Assembly (NCBI GenBank): GCA_001430745.1
Contig: KQ482066.1
Span: forward strand, 449,709 to 497,117
Reading direction: 5' to 3'
From: Auxenochlorella pyrenoidosa
Taxonomy: Eukaryota; Chlorophyta; Trebouxiophyceae; Chlorellales; Chlorellaceae
Length of the DNA: 47,409 nt
Both the position numbers and the translations under genes were made by a program. The notes beneath the pieces were generated by a model, which worked only from the letters and a program-made list of their open reading frames with translations, was not told where the DNA came from and ran no database searches. Within the stretch, counting starts at the first letter, position 1; every line of letters begins with the position of its first letter. Below are positions 33,404 to 45,144 of the stretch, in pieces.

Positions 33404-36400
33404 CCGCATCGCCGTTGTTGCCAGCTGCTGCATCCGCTGCCGGTGTGCTGCCGCCGGGCAGCTGCCGCCGGTCGTCGGCCGCCGCCGCCAGCGCCAGCAG
33501 GCCCGAGTATGCCTGCACCGTCTCGGGCTGCAGCTGGCGCGCCGGGTTGAACAGCCCCTGGAGCAGCACGTCAAAAACCCTGGGGTGTCGCAGGAAGGCG
33601 ATGGGTGGTGGCTGCTGGCCCTGCAGGAGGCGTGGAGCAGGGCGATGAGCGTGGGTGTTGAGCAGGCACGTGCCAGCTGCCACAGCGCAGCACCAGGCTC
33701 AGCAGGCCCGACTGTCTAATGCTCCAAGCCCTGCAGTTGCAACTGCGGCGAAAGGTCCTAGCAGCGCGCTCTGCACATGCCACCTGTGCTGCCAGGGCGG
33801 CCGCCTGCTCGCTGTGAGTCCGATGCTGTCGTGCTCACCGGCTCCTGCGGCCAGTACAGGCGGTACAGCTTGCCCATCTCGCTGGCGGGCGGCGCGCCGC
33901 TGACAGAGGAGGCGAGGACGTCGGAGAGCAGCCCCGCCACGGTATAGTGCTGCTCCGGCTGCCCTGCAAGCAACAAAAGCCGGATAAGGGCATCGGTTGC
34001 GCCAGCTGCCCGGCCACACTTGCTGCCTGCCAGGCGGGTGTGGTGCACGCAAATGAGGGCGCCCACACGGCGCCCCCCGCACGCCGCCCCCGCGCACCCG
34101 GCTCCGCAAACCACTGCCGCATCTTCCACACCATGGGGCCGTGCAGCGCCGCCGCGTGCTCCTCCAGCTCCTGGCTGAGGCGGCGGAAGCGAGCGCCATG
34201 CGGGTGCCGCGCCAGCTCGCCCAGCACCTGCAAGGGCATGGCAGGGGTAGGCAGCTTTCCTTTGTACGTCGCAACCGAGGAGCCCGGCAGCTGGGGCATG
34301 CGCTGTCCCGGCCACCCAGCCCAACACCCTGGACAGAGCACAGACACCAGCATTTTTATTTTAACATTCCTAAAAAGTTCTTGCAGCATGCTAGCTGCAG
34401 GTGCTGGCCGCACTGCCTGCGAGGACGGAAGCACGGCAACTGTCCCCAGTCATGGCTGAAGCAGCGGGGTGCGCGCTCCCCACGGCGCAGCAGCCACGGG
34501 TGCCTTGCGCTCTGCACACCCCGCAGGGGCAGCTGCGCGGGCGCGCACCTGCTGGGCGTGCACGTAGGTGTGCTGGCTGGCACACGCATCCTGCTTGAGC
34601 GAGCGGGTCAGCGCCTCAAGTGCCTGCTCGTCTCCCGCCGCCGCAGCCTCGCGCAGCTTGGCCGCCATCAGGCGGTGGAACACGCCAAAGTAGCCCGTCA
34701 GGCTGGCCCCCACGGCCGCCACCTGCAGGAGCGAGGGCGGCGCGGCCGCGCCGGTGTGGAGGCAGCCAGGGGGCAGCAGAAGGCATAACGTGCATGCCCA
34801 GCTGGGGCACGTGGGCGCAGGCGCACCAAGGCGTGCTGCCCCGCCCCCCGCACCTCCTTCTCGCGCCCGGGCTGCATCAGGATCTTGTGGATGGCAAAGT
34901 TGAGCAGCAGCGAGTTCTTGTACTTGCCCGCCAGCTCGTACACCAGGGAGCGGCCCTCTGCAGCAGGAGGTGGGGCCCCAGGGGGCGCGGCAGTTCGGGC
35001 GCCACTCGCTGGCATGGCAGCCAGGCCCAGTACAGAGAGCACGCTGCGGATCAGGACCAGCCGCACGTGGCCAAAACAAGGCAGCAGCAGCAGCAGCTTG
35101 CGCGCCCCTGGGTGAGCTGCCAAGGGGCGCAACCTGCGGTGCGCTGTAAACCGCTCAGGGGCCCGCTGCATGCACTCCACCACGGCGCTGCCCCATGCCT
35201 GGCCGCGCCGGGCCTTTGCAGCATGCACGCTGCCCCGCGGCCCCCCCACAGCGAGCCGCCCCCGCTTGCCTGGCTCCGCAATCAGGCCGCTCAGCCACTG
35301 CGGCGCGCCCGAGCCGCCCGAGGTGAACACCGTGGCAAAGTAGGCGGGGTCAAACCGCTCCTTGGCCAGCTGGCGCAGGTAGAAGGACTCATCCAGCTCC
35401 CGCGCAGCTGCCGCCTGGGCCCTGCCGCCAGATGCCGCGCCAACGTCGGCAGACGGCGCCGCCCCGGCGGCTGCGCCGGCGCCCGGTGCGGCTGCAGCCG
35501 TGCTGGCAGGCGGCTCGTCCCCCTCTACCATTCTGAGCCACCGGCAGACCAGGCTGGCCATCTGGGCGTAGCCTGCGGGCCAGGCAGAGCGACGGTGCGC
35601 AGCAGCGAGCTGAGTGCACAGGGATGGGAGCAGCAGCACACGACGGCAAGGTGCGCAGCATCGGATGCCAACAGCACGATGACGGCCGAGCGCGCACAGG
35701 CAGGCGCCGCCACAGCAGAGCGCGGCTTCTCCTGTGCCGCGCCCTTGAGGATTGCTGTCGGGATGGTGTGCTGCACCAGACACAAATGAAGGACACCGTG
35801 CGACAGCACTACATGGCACGAGCTGACAAACCAGCAGCCCCAATCTCCTTGCTTGCTGCATGCCAGCTTACCGACGTAGCTATCTGTCAGGTGCTCCACG
35901 GCAGCTTGAGGGTGCCCGTTGGCCATCACATAGTCCCTCAGACGATCCATGATGCCGGGCTCCATGACGGCATCCGGCTGCCGCAGCTGAGCCTCGAGCT
36001 CATTCAGCCGACGCTGCTGCTCTGCCGCCGCCGCGTCGTCGCTGCCCGCGTCGGCTGCCTCGTCTAACATGTCATAACCCTGCTGCACCTGCTGCTCCTC
36101 AAGCTGGTCCTGGTCCATCTGGTCATGCTCTACTGCGTGCTGGCCACCGCTGTGCTCATCCTGCTGCGGCTGCTGCTGCGCATCCTGGCCCGGGGAAAAC
36201 TGGTGACCCGGGCTGCCGAACGAACCAGGCGAGCCGCCGTACCCACCTCCGTCTCCCGCCTCCGCATCACTCCACTCTTGCTGCTGCTGTTGGCCGCTGC
36301 TGACGGGGCGCGGGCTGCCATATGCTGTGGCATCCGCATCGGCCATCTCTGCATCGCGCTGCTCCTCTGAAGCGTGCGGCGGCTGCTCCTCACCATGCAG

Positions 36401-36448
36401 CGCCCCTGGCGAACGCAGGGGCGAGCCGCCCGGGCTACCCTCCTCCAT
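31853..36448 (-). CDS. NELFCD: Negative elongation factor subunit C/D (NELF-C/D, TH1 family)
   Basis: In animals, a core subunit of the NELF complex that holds RNA polymerase II in promoter-proximal pause. Exons (minus): 36448-35872, 35572-35270, 34957-34854, 34722-34549, 34227-34098, 33963-33839, 33620-33188, 33043 to about 32736, 32579-32428, 32213-32117, 31933-31853; about 827 residues against 590 in human. The first 155 residues are an acidic, Gly/Ser/Gln-rich tail. Homology starts at AVMEPGIMDRLRDYVMANGH (human has YIMEPSIFNTLKRYF), then AAVEHLTDSYVGYAQMASLV, FDPAYFATVF, YELAGKYKNSLLLNFAIHKI, RHPRVFDVLLQGLFNPARQL, and near the end SLVRHLVFGILEVSAPPYSP (human SLIRYFVTEVLDVIAPPYTS). Intron 35269 has a GC donor. 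The junction after 32736 is unsettled: a GC donor (CCG|gcaaag) keeps phase, while the GT donor at 32730 does not fit the next acceptor. A poly-Gln stretch interrupts the middle. Confidence 0.9.
33372..33401. repeat. (CTG)10 coding microsatellite, poly-Gln in NELF-C/D
   Basis: Ten CTG units on plus are ten CAG codons on the coding (minus) strand. They follow AADAAAGNNGDAE and precede DGGGGG in a linker that is absent from the human protein. Length variation between strains would stay in frame. Confidence 0.95.
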
Positions 36449-36959
36449 ATCCGCTCGCTGGCTGTGACCCCTCTGACACCAGTGCTGCAAAAAGAAGCCT
36501 GAGTATACTGATGAAGAAGGCCAAAGTGGGACAGAAGCAGCGGCGGCAGGCAGCGGCGGCTGGCGGCGGCAGCAGGCAGCGGCAGCAACTGGGTGCACCT
36601 GTGGGCCCCTCTTGCATGCAGATCCGAAAACTTACTTGCTCAATTCCACACCACTCTTATTGTCCGCCGCTACGGCTTGCAGCAGGTGTTGCGGTCGGGG
36701 GTTCAGCGAGCAGAGGCTTTCGTCACATATGCTGGAGCACGAACGCGATCGAAGGAAGAGAAAGTTTGCCGAGGCAGTGGAGGAGTGACGCGCGATGGGC
36801 CTCAGCACATGAGCAGCCTGCTGGCACCGTGCTCCCAGCTGCCGTTCAAGTGGCCTGATTTGACACCCGTCAGTCGGTCGCAGATAGGCGCGGCATTGCT
36901 GGTCACTCTGCCTCGCCCCAGGCAGCCCGCGACAGCCCGCGCGCAGCCTGGGGGCAGAA
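36449..36959. promoter_or_regulatory. Divergent intergenic region NELF-C/D / PICH-like
   Basis: These 511 bp separate the two ATGs. The NELF-proximal part (36480-36600) is GCG/GCA trinucleotide-rich; the middle (36640-36740) is AT-richer and could hold the core promoters. No specific element was recognised. Confidence 0.4.
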
Positions 36960-39900
36960 ATGCCGCCACAGCTGTCCAAGACAGAGCGGCAGGCCCTGTT
37001 GATGCAGCTGGCAGCGAAACGTAGGGGCGCTAGTGCACTCGACACCCTTGAGGACAGTGACGACGACAGCTCGGCAGCGGCGGTGGCGGCACACGACTCG
37101 GACGATGGTGCAGACTCGTTTGCCACTGCTAGCAGCCGGCAGCCGGTGGTGCTGGATGACAGCAGTGAGGACGAGAATGGCGGGGCCAACCGAGGCGGCG
37201 CCACCAGCCGGCCCGCGGCCGGCGGCGGCCTGCGCCGGCTGCACAAGGCAGGGCAGCCGGCGCAGGCGCCACAGCGGCAGCGCGCCAACAAGGTCATCAG
37301 CATCGAGTCCTCGAGCGAGGATGAAGGCGATGCTCTTGGTGGCGGCGGCGGTGGGGCTGACGACATTGCGGCGCAGCTGGGCGGCCTGAGCATCCAGGGC
37401 AAGCCCGGCAGGGGTGATGCGGGTGCTGGCGCAGCCACGGCAGGGCTGCCGCGTCGCGATGCCGAGGCACCAGCCCCTGCAGCGGCGGCAGGCTCCGACG
37501 ACAGCAAGTGCCTGGTGCTGACCGGCAGGGGCGAGTTCAAGCTCAAGTGGGTGCTGCCCAGCCTCGTCGGCCCTCCTGCACACGTGTTGCATTTGCACCG
37601 TGCCACGTGCGTGCGGCACCGGCTTGCAGCGCCACCCCCGCCACCAAGCCTCCCCTGCACGCCCCGTGCCCTGCAGCGCCCGGGCTTCGGCCATGCTGTA
37701 CCCACACCAGGTGGAGGGCGTGCGCTGGCTGTGGTCCCTGTACTGCCGGCAGCGAGGCGGCATCCTGGCAGACGACATGGGACTGGGTGCGCTGCTGCGG
37801 GCTGTGAACCTGTCCCAGGCTGCCCGCCCCACCAAACTGAGCAGCCCCGCAGAGCCTATGGATGGCCTGGGCGTGCTTCCATGCATGCTGGTGACGGGCC
37901 TGCACAGGCCTGCAGCACCCTGTATGCAACCCAGCCTGCGAGGGATGCTTCTGGCCGCCTGCCCTGCAGGCAAGACCATCCAGTGCACAGCATTCCTGGC
38001 CGGTCTGATTGAGAGCCGGCTCATCCAGCGCGCAATTGGTGAGCATGCATTCGTTTGGTTGGCGGCGGGACTGCCTCGTGCTCTCATGCGCAACACTTCT
38101 GCCCTGTGACCAGCTCTGAGCTTTTTCGGTGGGAAGCAGGGGACGTCTCGGAACTCTTGCCATGCAGGAGCTAAGCTGCCAACTTTGGTTTGCATCATTT
38201 TTCGCTTCTGCTGCAGTCGTAGCGCCCAAAACACTGCTGGCACAGTGGCGCAAGGAGCTGGACGTCTGTGGGCTGGGCAGCGTGGCCGTGGAGTACGGCG
38301 GCACAGCCAATGAGCGGTGAGCTGCACGCACGCCGGCGTGCCCTCTTTACAATCTTCCACTTTCCTCTGTGAGCTCCGCACGTGCTGGAGGTTGCGGGGA
38401 AGCTTGTCTAGCGGCGGGCGCCAGCACGGCTCCACTATTCTGCACCCCCGCCTGGGCTGGCCCCACGCTCTGGCTGCGCCGGCGCTGCCTGCAGGGCGGC
38501 GGCGCTGGACCGTGCGGTGCGGCGCCGCGGCGTGCTGCTGACCACGTACGGCATGGTGCTGCACAACGCCGAGGTGCTGGGCAGGCACAGCGCGCACGAC
38601 CCCGACGAGGGGCCCCTGTGGGACATCATGATCTGCGGTGGGTGGGCGGGCAGTGCCAGCGGGGCCCGCCGGCTGGCCGGCGCCCGGCAGGGCCTGGCCA
38701 CCGGAGAGGCAGCCGGAGGGGGCGAGGCCAGCAATGCGGGCCCAATGTGGTCGGCATGGCCAGCGCTGCTGCATTGAACCGGGCATCCGTCGACAGCGCT
38801 CTGATGGCTGCGGCGCCGGGCTGGGCCGGTGGCGTCCTTGACTGTGCCACCCGCCGCGCCCCTCTGCCGCGCAGACGAGGGCCACAAGCTGAAGAACCCG
38901 CGCATGCAGCTGCGCAAGCAGCTGGACGAGGTGCCGGTGGCGCTGCGCATCATCATCAGCGGCACGCCCATCCAGGTGCGGTTGGGCCGGCAGGCCTGCT
39001 GGCCATGCTCGTCATGCCTGGCATGCCTGGGACCATGGGCAGGCTGTAAATGGCCATGGCCAGCGGCGCATGCTCTTTCCTCCTCTCGACACCGTTTCCG
39101 CCCCGTCCTGGTACGCGCTCCCATCGCAGAACAACCTGCTGGAGATGTGGGCGCTGTTCAACTACTGCGCGCCCGACGTGCTGGGGTCGGCCTCCGACTT
39201 CAAGTGCGGGCAGCAGGGAGGGCCCCTCGGGCAGTCACCCCAGGGTTGAGGGTGCAGACAGCTGCCTCCGTGCCCACCTGGCGCATCCGCCCGCACTTTG
39301 CGCCCGCTCCTTGCCTGCCAATCATGAACGCTCAATATCTTTCAAGATGCCAAAAATCCTGCCTTTTGGTTCCACTCTCGCCGCCCTGGCAGGGCTCAGT
39401 ACGAGCGCGTCATCACCAACGGCAGCGACAAGCACGCCACGCAGTACGAGCGGGAGCGCGGCGCGGTGGCAGCCGCGCGCCTGCGCCAGGTATGGGCCAG
39501 GCTGCCGGCCTGTCGAGCCGTGGAGCACGCGGCACTGCAGTGCCTCGGGAGGCGCCGAAAGCCAATCGCGCAAGGAGCCCAGGCCCCCCTTGCCTTGTGC
39601 TCCTCCGCAGGAGATTGGGCCCTACATGCTGCGCCGCGAAAAGAAGGAGGTGTTCAAGCCCGCCGGGGGCAATGGGCAGCAGGGCGCAGCGCAGCCAGAT
39701 GCAGCGGCCGAGGCGGCAGCCGGCGGCGAGGGCAGCGGCACCAGCGGCGTTGCCAAGCCTGCGGCCATGCCGCACAAGAACGACCTGATAGTCTGGCTCA
39801 AGCTGGAGCCCATGCAGCGCCGGGTGTACCAGGCCTTCCTCAACTCCGGTGAGCAAGAGGAGGCTCCAGCCTGGTGTGCGTTGATCCTACTCACAAGCCT

Positions 39901-42900
39901 CCAGCATGTGTACCTTTGTTTATCCCCCACACTTCCACACAACAGACGCCGTGAAGAAGGTGTTCAACCAGACCGCCTCGGCGCTGGCTGCCATCACCGT
40001 GCTCAAGAAGGTGGGGGGCTGCACGATGCCGTCTGGGCGGATGGCCAAACCTTCCTCTGGGGTCAAACGCTGCACTCCTTTGGAGGTCACCTTCCATGTC
40101 ATGCCACGTTATCCCTCACTTGCCACGCAGGTGTGCGACCACCCAGCGCTGCTCTCAGAAAGGGCAGCACAGGGCATCATCAGCGGCGCCAGCCGCGCCC
40201 GGCGCCAGGCTGCGGCGCGCCTGGGCGGCAACAGCCTCAGCGGCAGCGACGTCGAGGAGATTGAGGACAGCTCGGAGGAGGAGATTCTGGAGAGCGAGGA
40301 GGGCGAATGGGAGTCAGGTGGGTAGGCCGGCAGGAAGGGGTGGCTCTGTCGTCCATCGTACCTTTGCCATCGCCAGGGCAGGCACATCTGAGAGCTCGCT
40401 TTGCGGCTGCATGTTTTGTTGCAAGCATCCAGGGCTGGCCGCATACTGTACCTGTCCAGCTTGTCCAGCTGCCAACTCCCTGCCAATGTGGTTCAAAACT
40501 TTCACTGCAGACAGCGAGGACTACAGCAGCGGCGGGGAGGCGGCAGCGCGGCGGCGTCAACAGGCGCGCAAGCAGCAGCATCGGCAGCAGCCGCAGAAGG
40601 CGCCTGCAGAGAAGGCAGCGGCGGTGGGGGCTCAAGGGGAGGAGGACTGGAACCTGTGGGCCAGCACAGAGCTGGAGCAGAAGCTGCTCAATGAGGTGCA
40701 CACCACAGGTGGGCCGGCTTGGGTGGGTGCTGCCCTGGGTTGCAACCAATCGGTGCTGGCTCTGGTGTGTGCAGCGTGTTGGTGTGGCTGCCGTGATGCA
40801 GGCCATGTAAAGAGTCTGGATGAAGAGTTGTGTGGTATGTCCCTTGTCTGCACGGTGTGGAACGAAATGCAGGAGCAGAAGAACGTCAAGCCTGCAATGC
40901 GGCACTGTGCGCCTCTTAACAGCCTCTTGCTGCTCTGCTTGCTGCAGGCTTTGCTGCCTCGTGCAAGACCGTCTTTGTGATGGCCCTGCTGAAGAATCTT
41001 GTGGATGAGGGGCACCGCACCCTCATCTTTTCGCAGTCGCGCGTCATGTGAGCAGCCTGGCCCATGCGCATGGCCCTGGGGGGTGGCAGGGCGATGTGCA
41101 GCAGCCCTGGCTGCCAGGAAGCCATGCCCAGCTTGCTGCGGTCGCCCCCTGCTGTGCCCTCTCCCCGGCGGTTCGCGTCTGGCAAAGCCTCTCCCCACGC
41201 CGGAGTGCAGGCTCAACATTCTGGAGTCTGCCATTCGCGAGGAGGGCTGGCGCTTCTGCCGCATCGACGGCTCGGTGGCGTCCGCTGCAGGCATGAGAGC
41301 GTGGGTGGCAGCTGGAGCACGGCGCTGTGTGTAGCGGCTGTACACTGGCTTCGCAGCGAGCACTTTCCTTGAGGAATGGCGGCTGTGCTGGTGTCAACAT
41401 CAAGTTGCTGTTCCCACCTGCAACCTCACCGTGAGCATGGATGCCCTGCGGCTGCGCCCCGCGCGCCCCCCACCCGCTGCAGAGCGCGAGGCGCGCGTGC
41501 GCCAGTTCCAGACCAGCTCCACCATCCCCATCTTCCTGCTCACCTCCCAAGTGGGCGGGCTGGGGCTGACGCTGACGGCGGCGGACCGCGTCATCATGTG
41601 AGGCCCGGCTTCCATGGCATGGCAGAGACGTGGACTCGGAGGTAGCTGCCAGGCCTGGCGGGCGCAAGGCTCTACAGCCAAGCTGGTGTTCTCGTGCAGT
41701 GCCACGCATGGCCATTTGTGGCGCAGCTGTCGAGCCCTGCTGCTGATTTGCTGCCCCTCCCCGCCGCTTGACCAACGCAGCCTAGACCCGGCGTGGAACC
41801 CATCCACAGGCGAGCTGCCCCACCTATCGCCAGCCTGCTTGCCCGCTGCTGCCAACCTGCCTTGGCAGCTGCCCTCGGCTTTGCCCTGAAATCCCGCCGC
41901 AAGCATTCTGATATGCTTACCAGGCACGCCCTCCTCCCTGCAGACAATCAGAGCGTGGACCGAGCGTACCGCATCGGGCAGAAGCGGGTATGGGTGCGAA
42001 GTTTGCAGTCTGTGCATGCGCTAGGCGCAGGGAGGGCTGCACCGCGGTGCACCTCAGTACACCAATCCCGTAGCTCACGTTCTTGCCAGCCCTGCAGGAC
42101 GTTGTCGTGTACCGCCTTATTTCATGTGGCACAGTTGAGGAGAAGATCTACCGTCGGCAGGTGTGGCCAGAGGGGGCTCTTCAGTACAGCTGGCACGTTC
42201 TGTCGGTTTGCATGGGCTGTCAGTGGCTCACCCCTGGAATGACCCAAGCGTCGCACGGGGTTGTTTGAACACCGACATCACGTGCCCGCGTGCACACACC
42301 GCTGGTCTCCGCAGGTGTTCAAGGGCGGCCTGTCGCGCACCGGGATGGAGGAGGGCGAGCAGTTCCGCTACTTTGCGCAGCAGGCAAGCAGTGTGTTAAC
42401 ACTGCGCTGCAGTGGCCCTGCATGCCAGGATTGTCTGCCTGCCTGAGTGCAGCCCCGTGCATGTCGCCCTTGCCACTCTCCACCTGGTCCGCCATGCGCG
42501 ACATCAGCGCACGGCTGCTGCCAGGCCGGCAGCGCAGCCCAGCACGCACACCCCTTGGCCACCACCACCACACACACACACACACAAACGCACCACCACC
42601 ACCCGCCGGCAGGACCTGCGCGACCTGTTCCGCCTGGAGCTGGCCGAGTGCGAGTCGTCCCGCACCCAGCGCGAGCTGCACGCGATGCACGCGCACCAGC
42701 GGCGCGAGACGCCCGAGCTGCGGCGCCACCTGCAGTACCTGGCGACGCTCGACTGCTACGCGGGTGCGTGGTGGGGGAGGTGCAGGGGGAGTTGGATGCA
42801 GGGACGCACGCTTTTTGCGGAGTCTTGAAGCACGGCAGCTGCAGATGCCAGATCCACATATGCCAGGCCACGAGGGCAGCTGGTGTGCTGCGGGTTCAAT

Positions 42901-44594
42901 GACTGTCTTTCCCCTCCATGCTGCCTCTCCCATCGGCTCCTGCCCCCTCCGCAATCAATGCGCCAGCTGACTCGGTCGCGCCTGCCTGTTGCTGCAGGCG
43001 TGAGCGACCACGACCTGCTCTTCTCCAAGAAGGAGCGGGAGGCGCCGCCTGCCAGCATCACTGCCAGGACAGGTGGCCATTCTCGCGGCGCGGCAGGCGC
43101 CGGCGCAGCAGGCGCCGGCAGCTCGCCCCGCAAGGGGGTGTTTGGCAAGACTGCTGCGCAGGGGTGGAACGGGGGCAGCGAGCTGTCAGACCTCTTTGCC
43201 AAGGCAGTGACCATCAGCGGCAGCGCTGGCCCGCGCAGCAGCGCAGCAGCTGCGGCTGCAGCCGGCGCGCAGCCGCCCGGCAGCGGTTGGGGCGGCGCCG
43301 CGGTGCAGCCCTCGGCGGGCGCCGCCCAGCAGCCTTCTCCAACGCAGCGCCGGCTGTCGGGCTCTGGCAGAGACCCTCTGCAGTGAGTGCTTTGCAGCCC
43401 GCAAGGCAGTGCCGCGCAGAAATGCCACGACACGCTGGCAAGGCTTGAGAAGCAAGTCAGTTATTTGCTGCGCCTCGCCTGTGTCCAGTGTAGAAACTCC
43501 AAACGCAGCCAGTCTTTGTACCTCTGTGCATGACCCATCAGCTGCTGCATGAGCTGCCGCCCACTGCTCCTTGCTCTCGCAGGGAGCGCATTGAGCAGCT
43601 GGAGGAGCTGCTGGAGCGCAAGCGCAACCTGCTCACCCTCGCCGCCGAGCTGGCCGACGGCGGCAAGCGCGTGCGCAGCCAGATTGCAGAGCTGGAGCAG
43701 GAGCTGGCAGAGGCATGCAGGGCGGCGGGCAGCGGGGCTGCTGCCAGCTCCGTCGCCCGCAGCAGTAATGTCTCGGCGGTGGCGGCTGCAACGGCGCATG
43801 CGCCACCGGTGCTGCCTTCTGTGCCCGCCGCTGCCACTGGCGCTGCCTCTGGACTACCCGCCAGGCCCGTAGGCGGGAGCGGCAGCCTGCTGGCAGCTGC
43901 AGCGTCAGCACCGCTCCCCTCTGGCAAGCTGGCTGCACCTGTGGCTGCGCCAGCCGTGCCACAAGCCGCCCCCAAAGCCGCCCACACGGCCGCCCCCACA
44001 GCAGACTCAGCAGCGCCTGCAGCCCCAGCAGAAGCAGCGCTCAAACCAGCGGCGCCGGCGGCGCCTAGCAGCAAGCCAGCAGCCAGCCCACTGTTTACCC
44101 GCATGCGAGACATGCTGTGGGGCAGCGGCAGCAAGCAGCAGGCGGCGACTGTGCACAGCACAGGAGCATCGCATGCTGCTGGGACTGAGAAGGCATGGCC
44201 GGTGGCATCTGGCTCACACCCGGCGGCGCCACGGAGCAATGCCGCTGATAGCGCTGGCACCAAGGCCATGCCGCAGCAGGGCGAGCAGCGGCAGCAGCAG
44301 GAGGTGCCTGCACCTGCACCACCCATGCAGCGGGCAGCGCCGCAGGGCGGCCAGGCGACAAGAACGGCGCCACCGGCGCCGCCGCAGGCTGCACCGCCCA
44401 AGGCGCCCTGCTCGCACAAGGAGGTCAAGGCCAAGCTGTTGGAGACGCTGCGGGAGATCAAGCGGCTGGAGGGGGGCGGCATGTTTGACCGGCACCGGGT
44501 GGAGAAGCTGCGTCGGCGGGCAGCACGGCTGGCGGCCCAGTACGAGGCAGGCAAGGACGTGGAGCAGGCGGCAACAGGCAACAGCGCAAGCTGA
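36960..44594 (+). CDS. ERCC6L: SNF2-family DNA translocase of the PICH/ERCC6L (plant CHR24) subfamily
   Basis: ATP-driven dsDNA translocase; animal PICH binds ultrafine anaphase bridges. 22 exons: 36960-37546, 37677-37786, 37970-38038, 38217-38316, 38495-38637, 38875-38975, 39130-39203, 39393-39489, 39611-39848, 39946-40010, 40131-40317, 40511-40708, 40948-41047, 41211-41290, 41483-41597, 41781-41809, 41944-41987, 42098-42160, 42315-42383, 42613-42763, 42998-43382, 43583-44594; 1,338 residues, in phase. Helicase motifs: LYPHQVEGVRWL, ILADDMGLGKT (Walker A Lys about 234), DEGHKLKN (about 337), ISGTPIQNNLLEMW, TLIFSQSRVMLNILE, LTSQVGGLGLTLTAADRVII, QSVDRAYRIGQKR (about 767-779). CGTVEEKIYRRQVFKGGLSR, FRYFAQQDLRDLF and LATLDCYAGVSDHDLLF are subfamily-specific and exclude CSB/ERCC6. 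An acidic insert (EEIEDSSEEEILESEEGE) splits the second lobe. The tail has a coiled coil (ERIEQLEELLERKRNLLTLA), low-complexity Ala/Pro sequence and a final basic helix. GC donors start introns 41291, 41810 and 42384. Confidence 0.95.
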
Positions 44595-45144
44595 GCCGGC
44601 AGGTGGCCTCTGAAGCCATGTGCTGGCACCGCCAAATCGGCAAGGTTGGCGTGCGTGTCGCTTGACTCCCCCCGCCTGGTCTGTGCATGATCGCTACGCG
44701 TGTTACAACATTCCACAGCATCGCGGGAAAATTTGTTCCACGCAATGGTTTGCGCAAAGGAGCAGGAGTGGTACAGCATGCGCTAAGACGGGCGCTAAGG
44801 ATAAGGCAATAGGCGCTACAGGCTGCCCCGCGGGGCTCTCATGGTGCAGATTCTCAAAACTGCGACCTGCAATCTGCAGGCCCAATGCAAAATTGTGTGC
44901 GTTCAGCATGACGGGTGGCGCTACAAGACGTTGCTGGGTGATGCAGGCAATCTATATGGCTTGTCGCTTCGTAGGGCGCGAGCTGATGGTTTTGTGGGCT
45001 GCTCTTTGGGGTTGCCGGCGGCGGTGGTTGTCGCGTGTCGGGGTTTTGCAGCGGATGACTACCCCAGCTGCCCAGGGCCAGGGGACCTGTTTGGCGCCTG
45101 CTTCGTTTTGGATGTTCATTCGAGGCAGCTCCATTGCGGGCGGC
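44595..45144. other. Convergent 3' region PICH-like / malate synthase
   Basis: These 550 bp carry no supported gene. A minus-strand TGTAA (TTACA at 44703-44707) lies 438 nt past the malate synthase stop. No plus-strand TGTAA was seen for the PICH-like gene. Confidence 0.5.

Noticed and set aside
36903..38885. A 660-residue minus-strand open frame opposite the PICH-like gene
   Set aside because: No domain; Arg/Pro/Ala-rich composition typical of an antisense shadow. The plus strand carries conserved helicase exons.
36960..44594. CSB/ERCC6 repair ATPase as the identity of the SNF2 gene
   Set aside because: The CGTVEEKIYRRQVFKGGL and GVSDHDLLF blocks belong to the ERCC6L/PICH subfamily.
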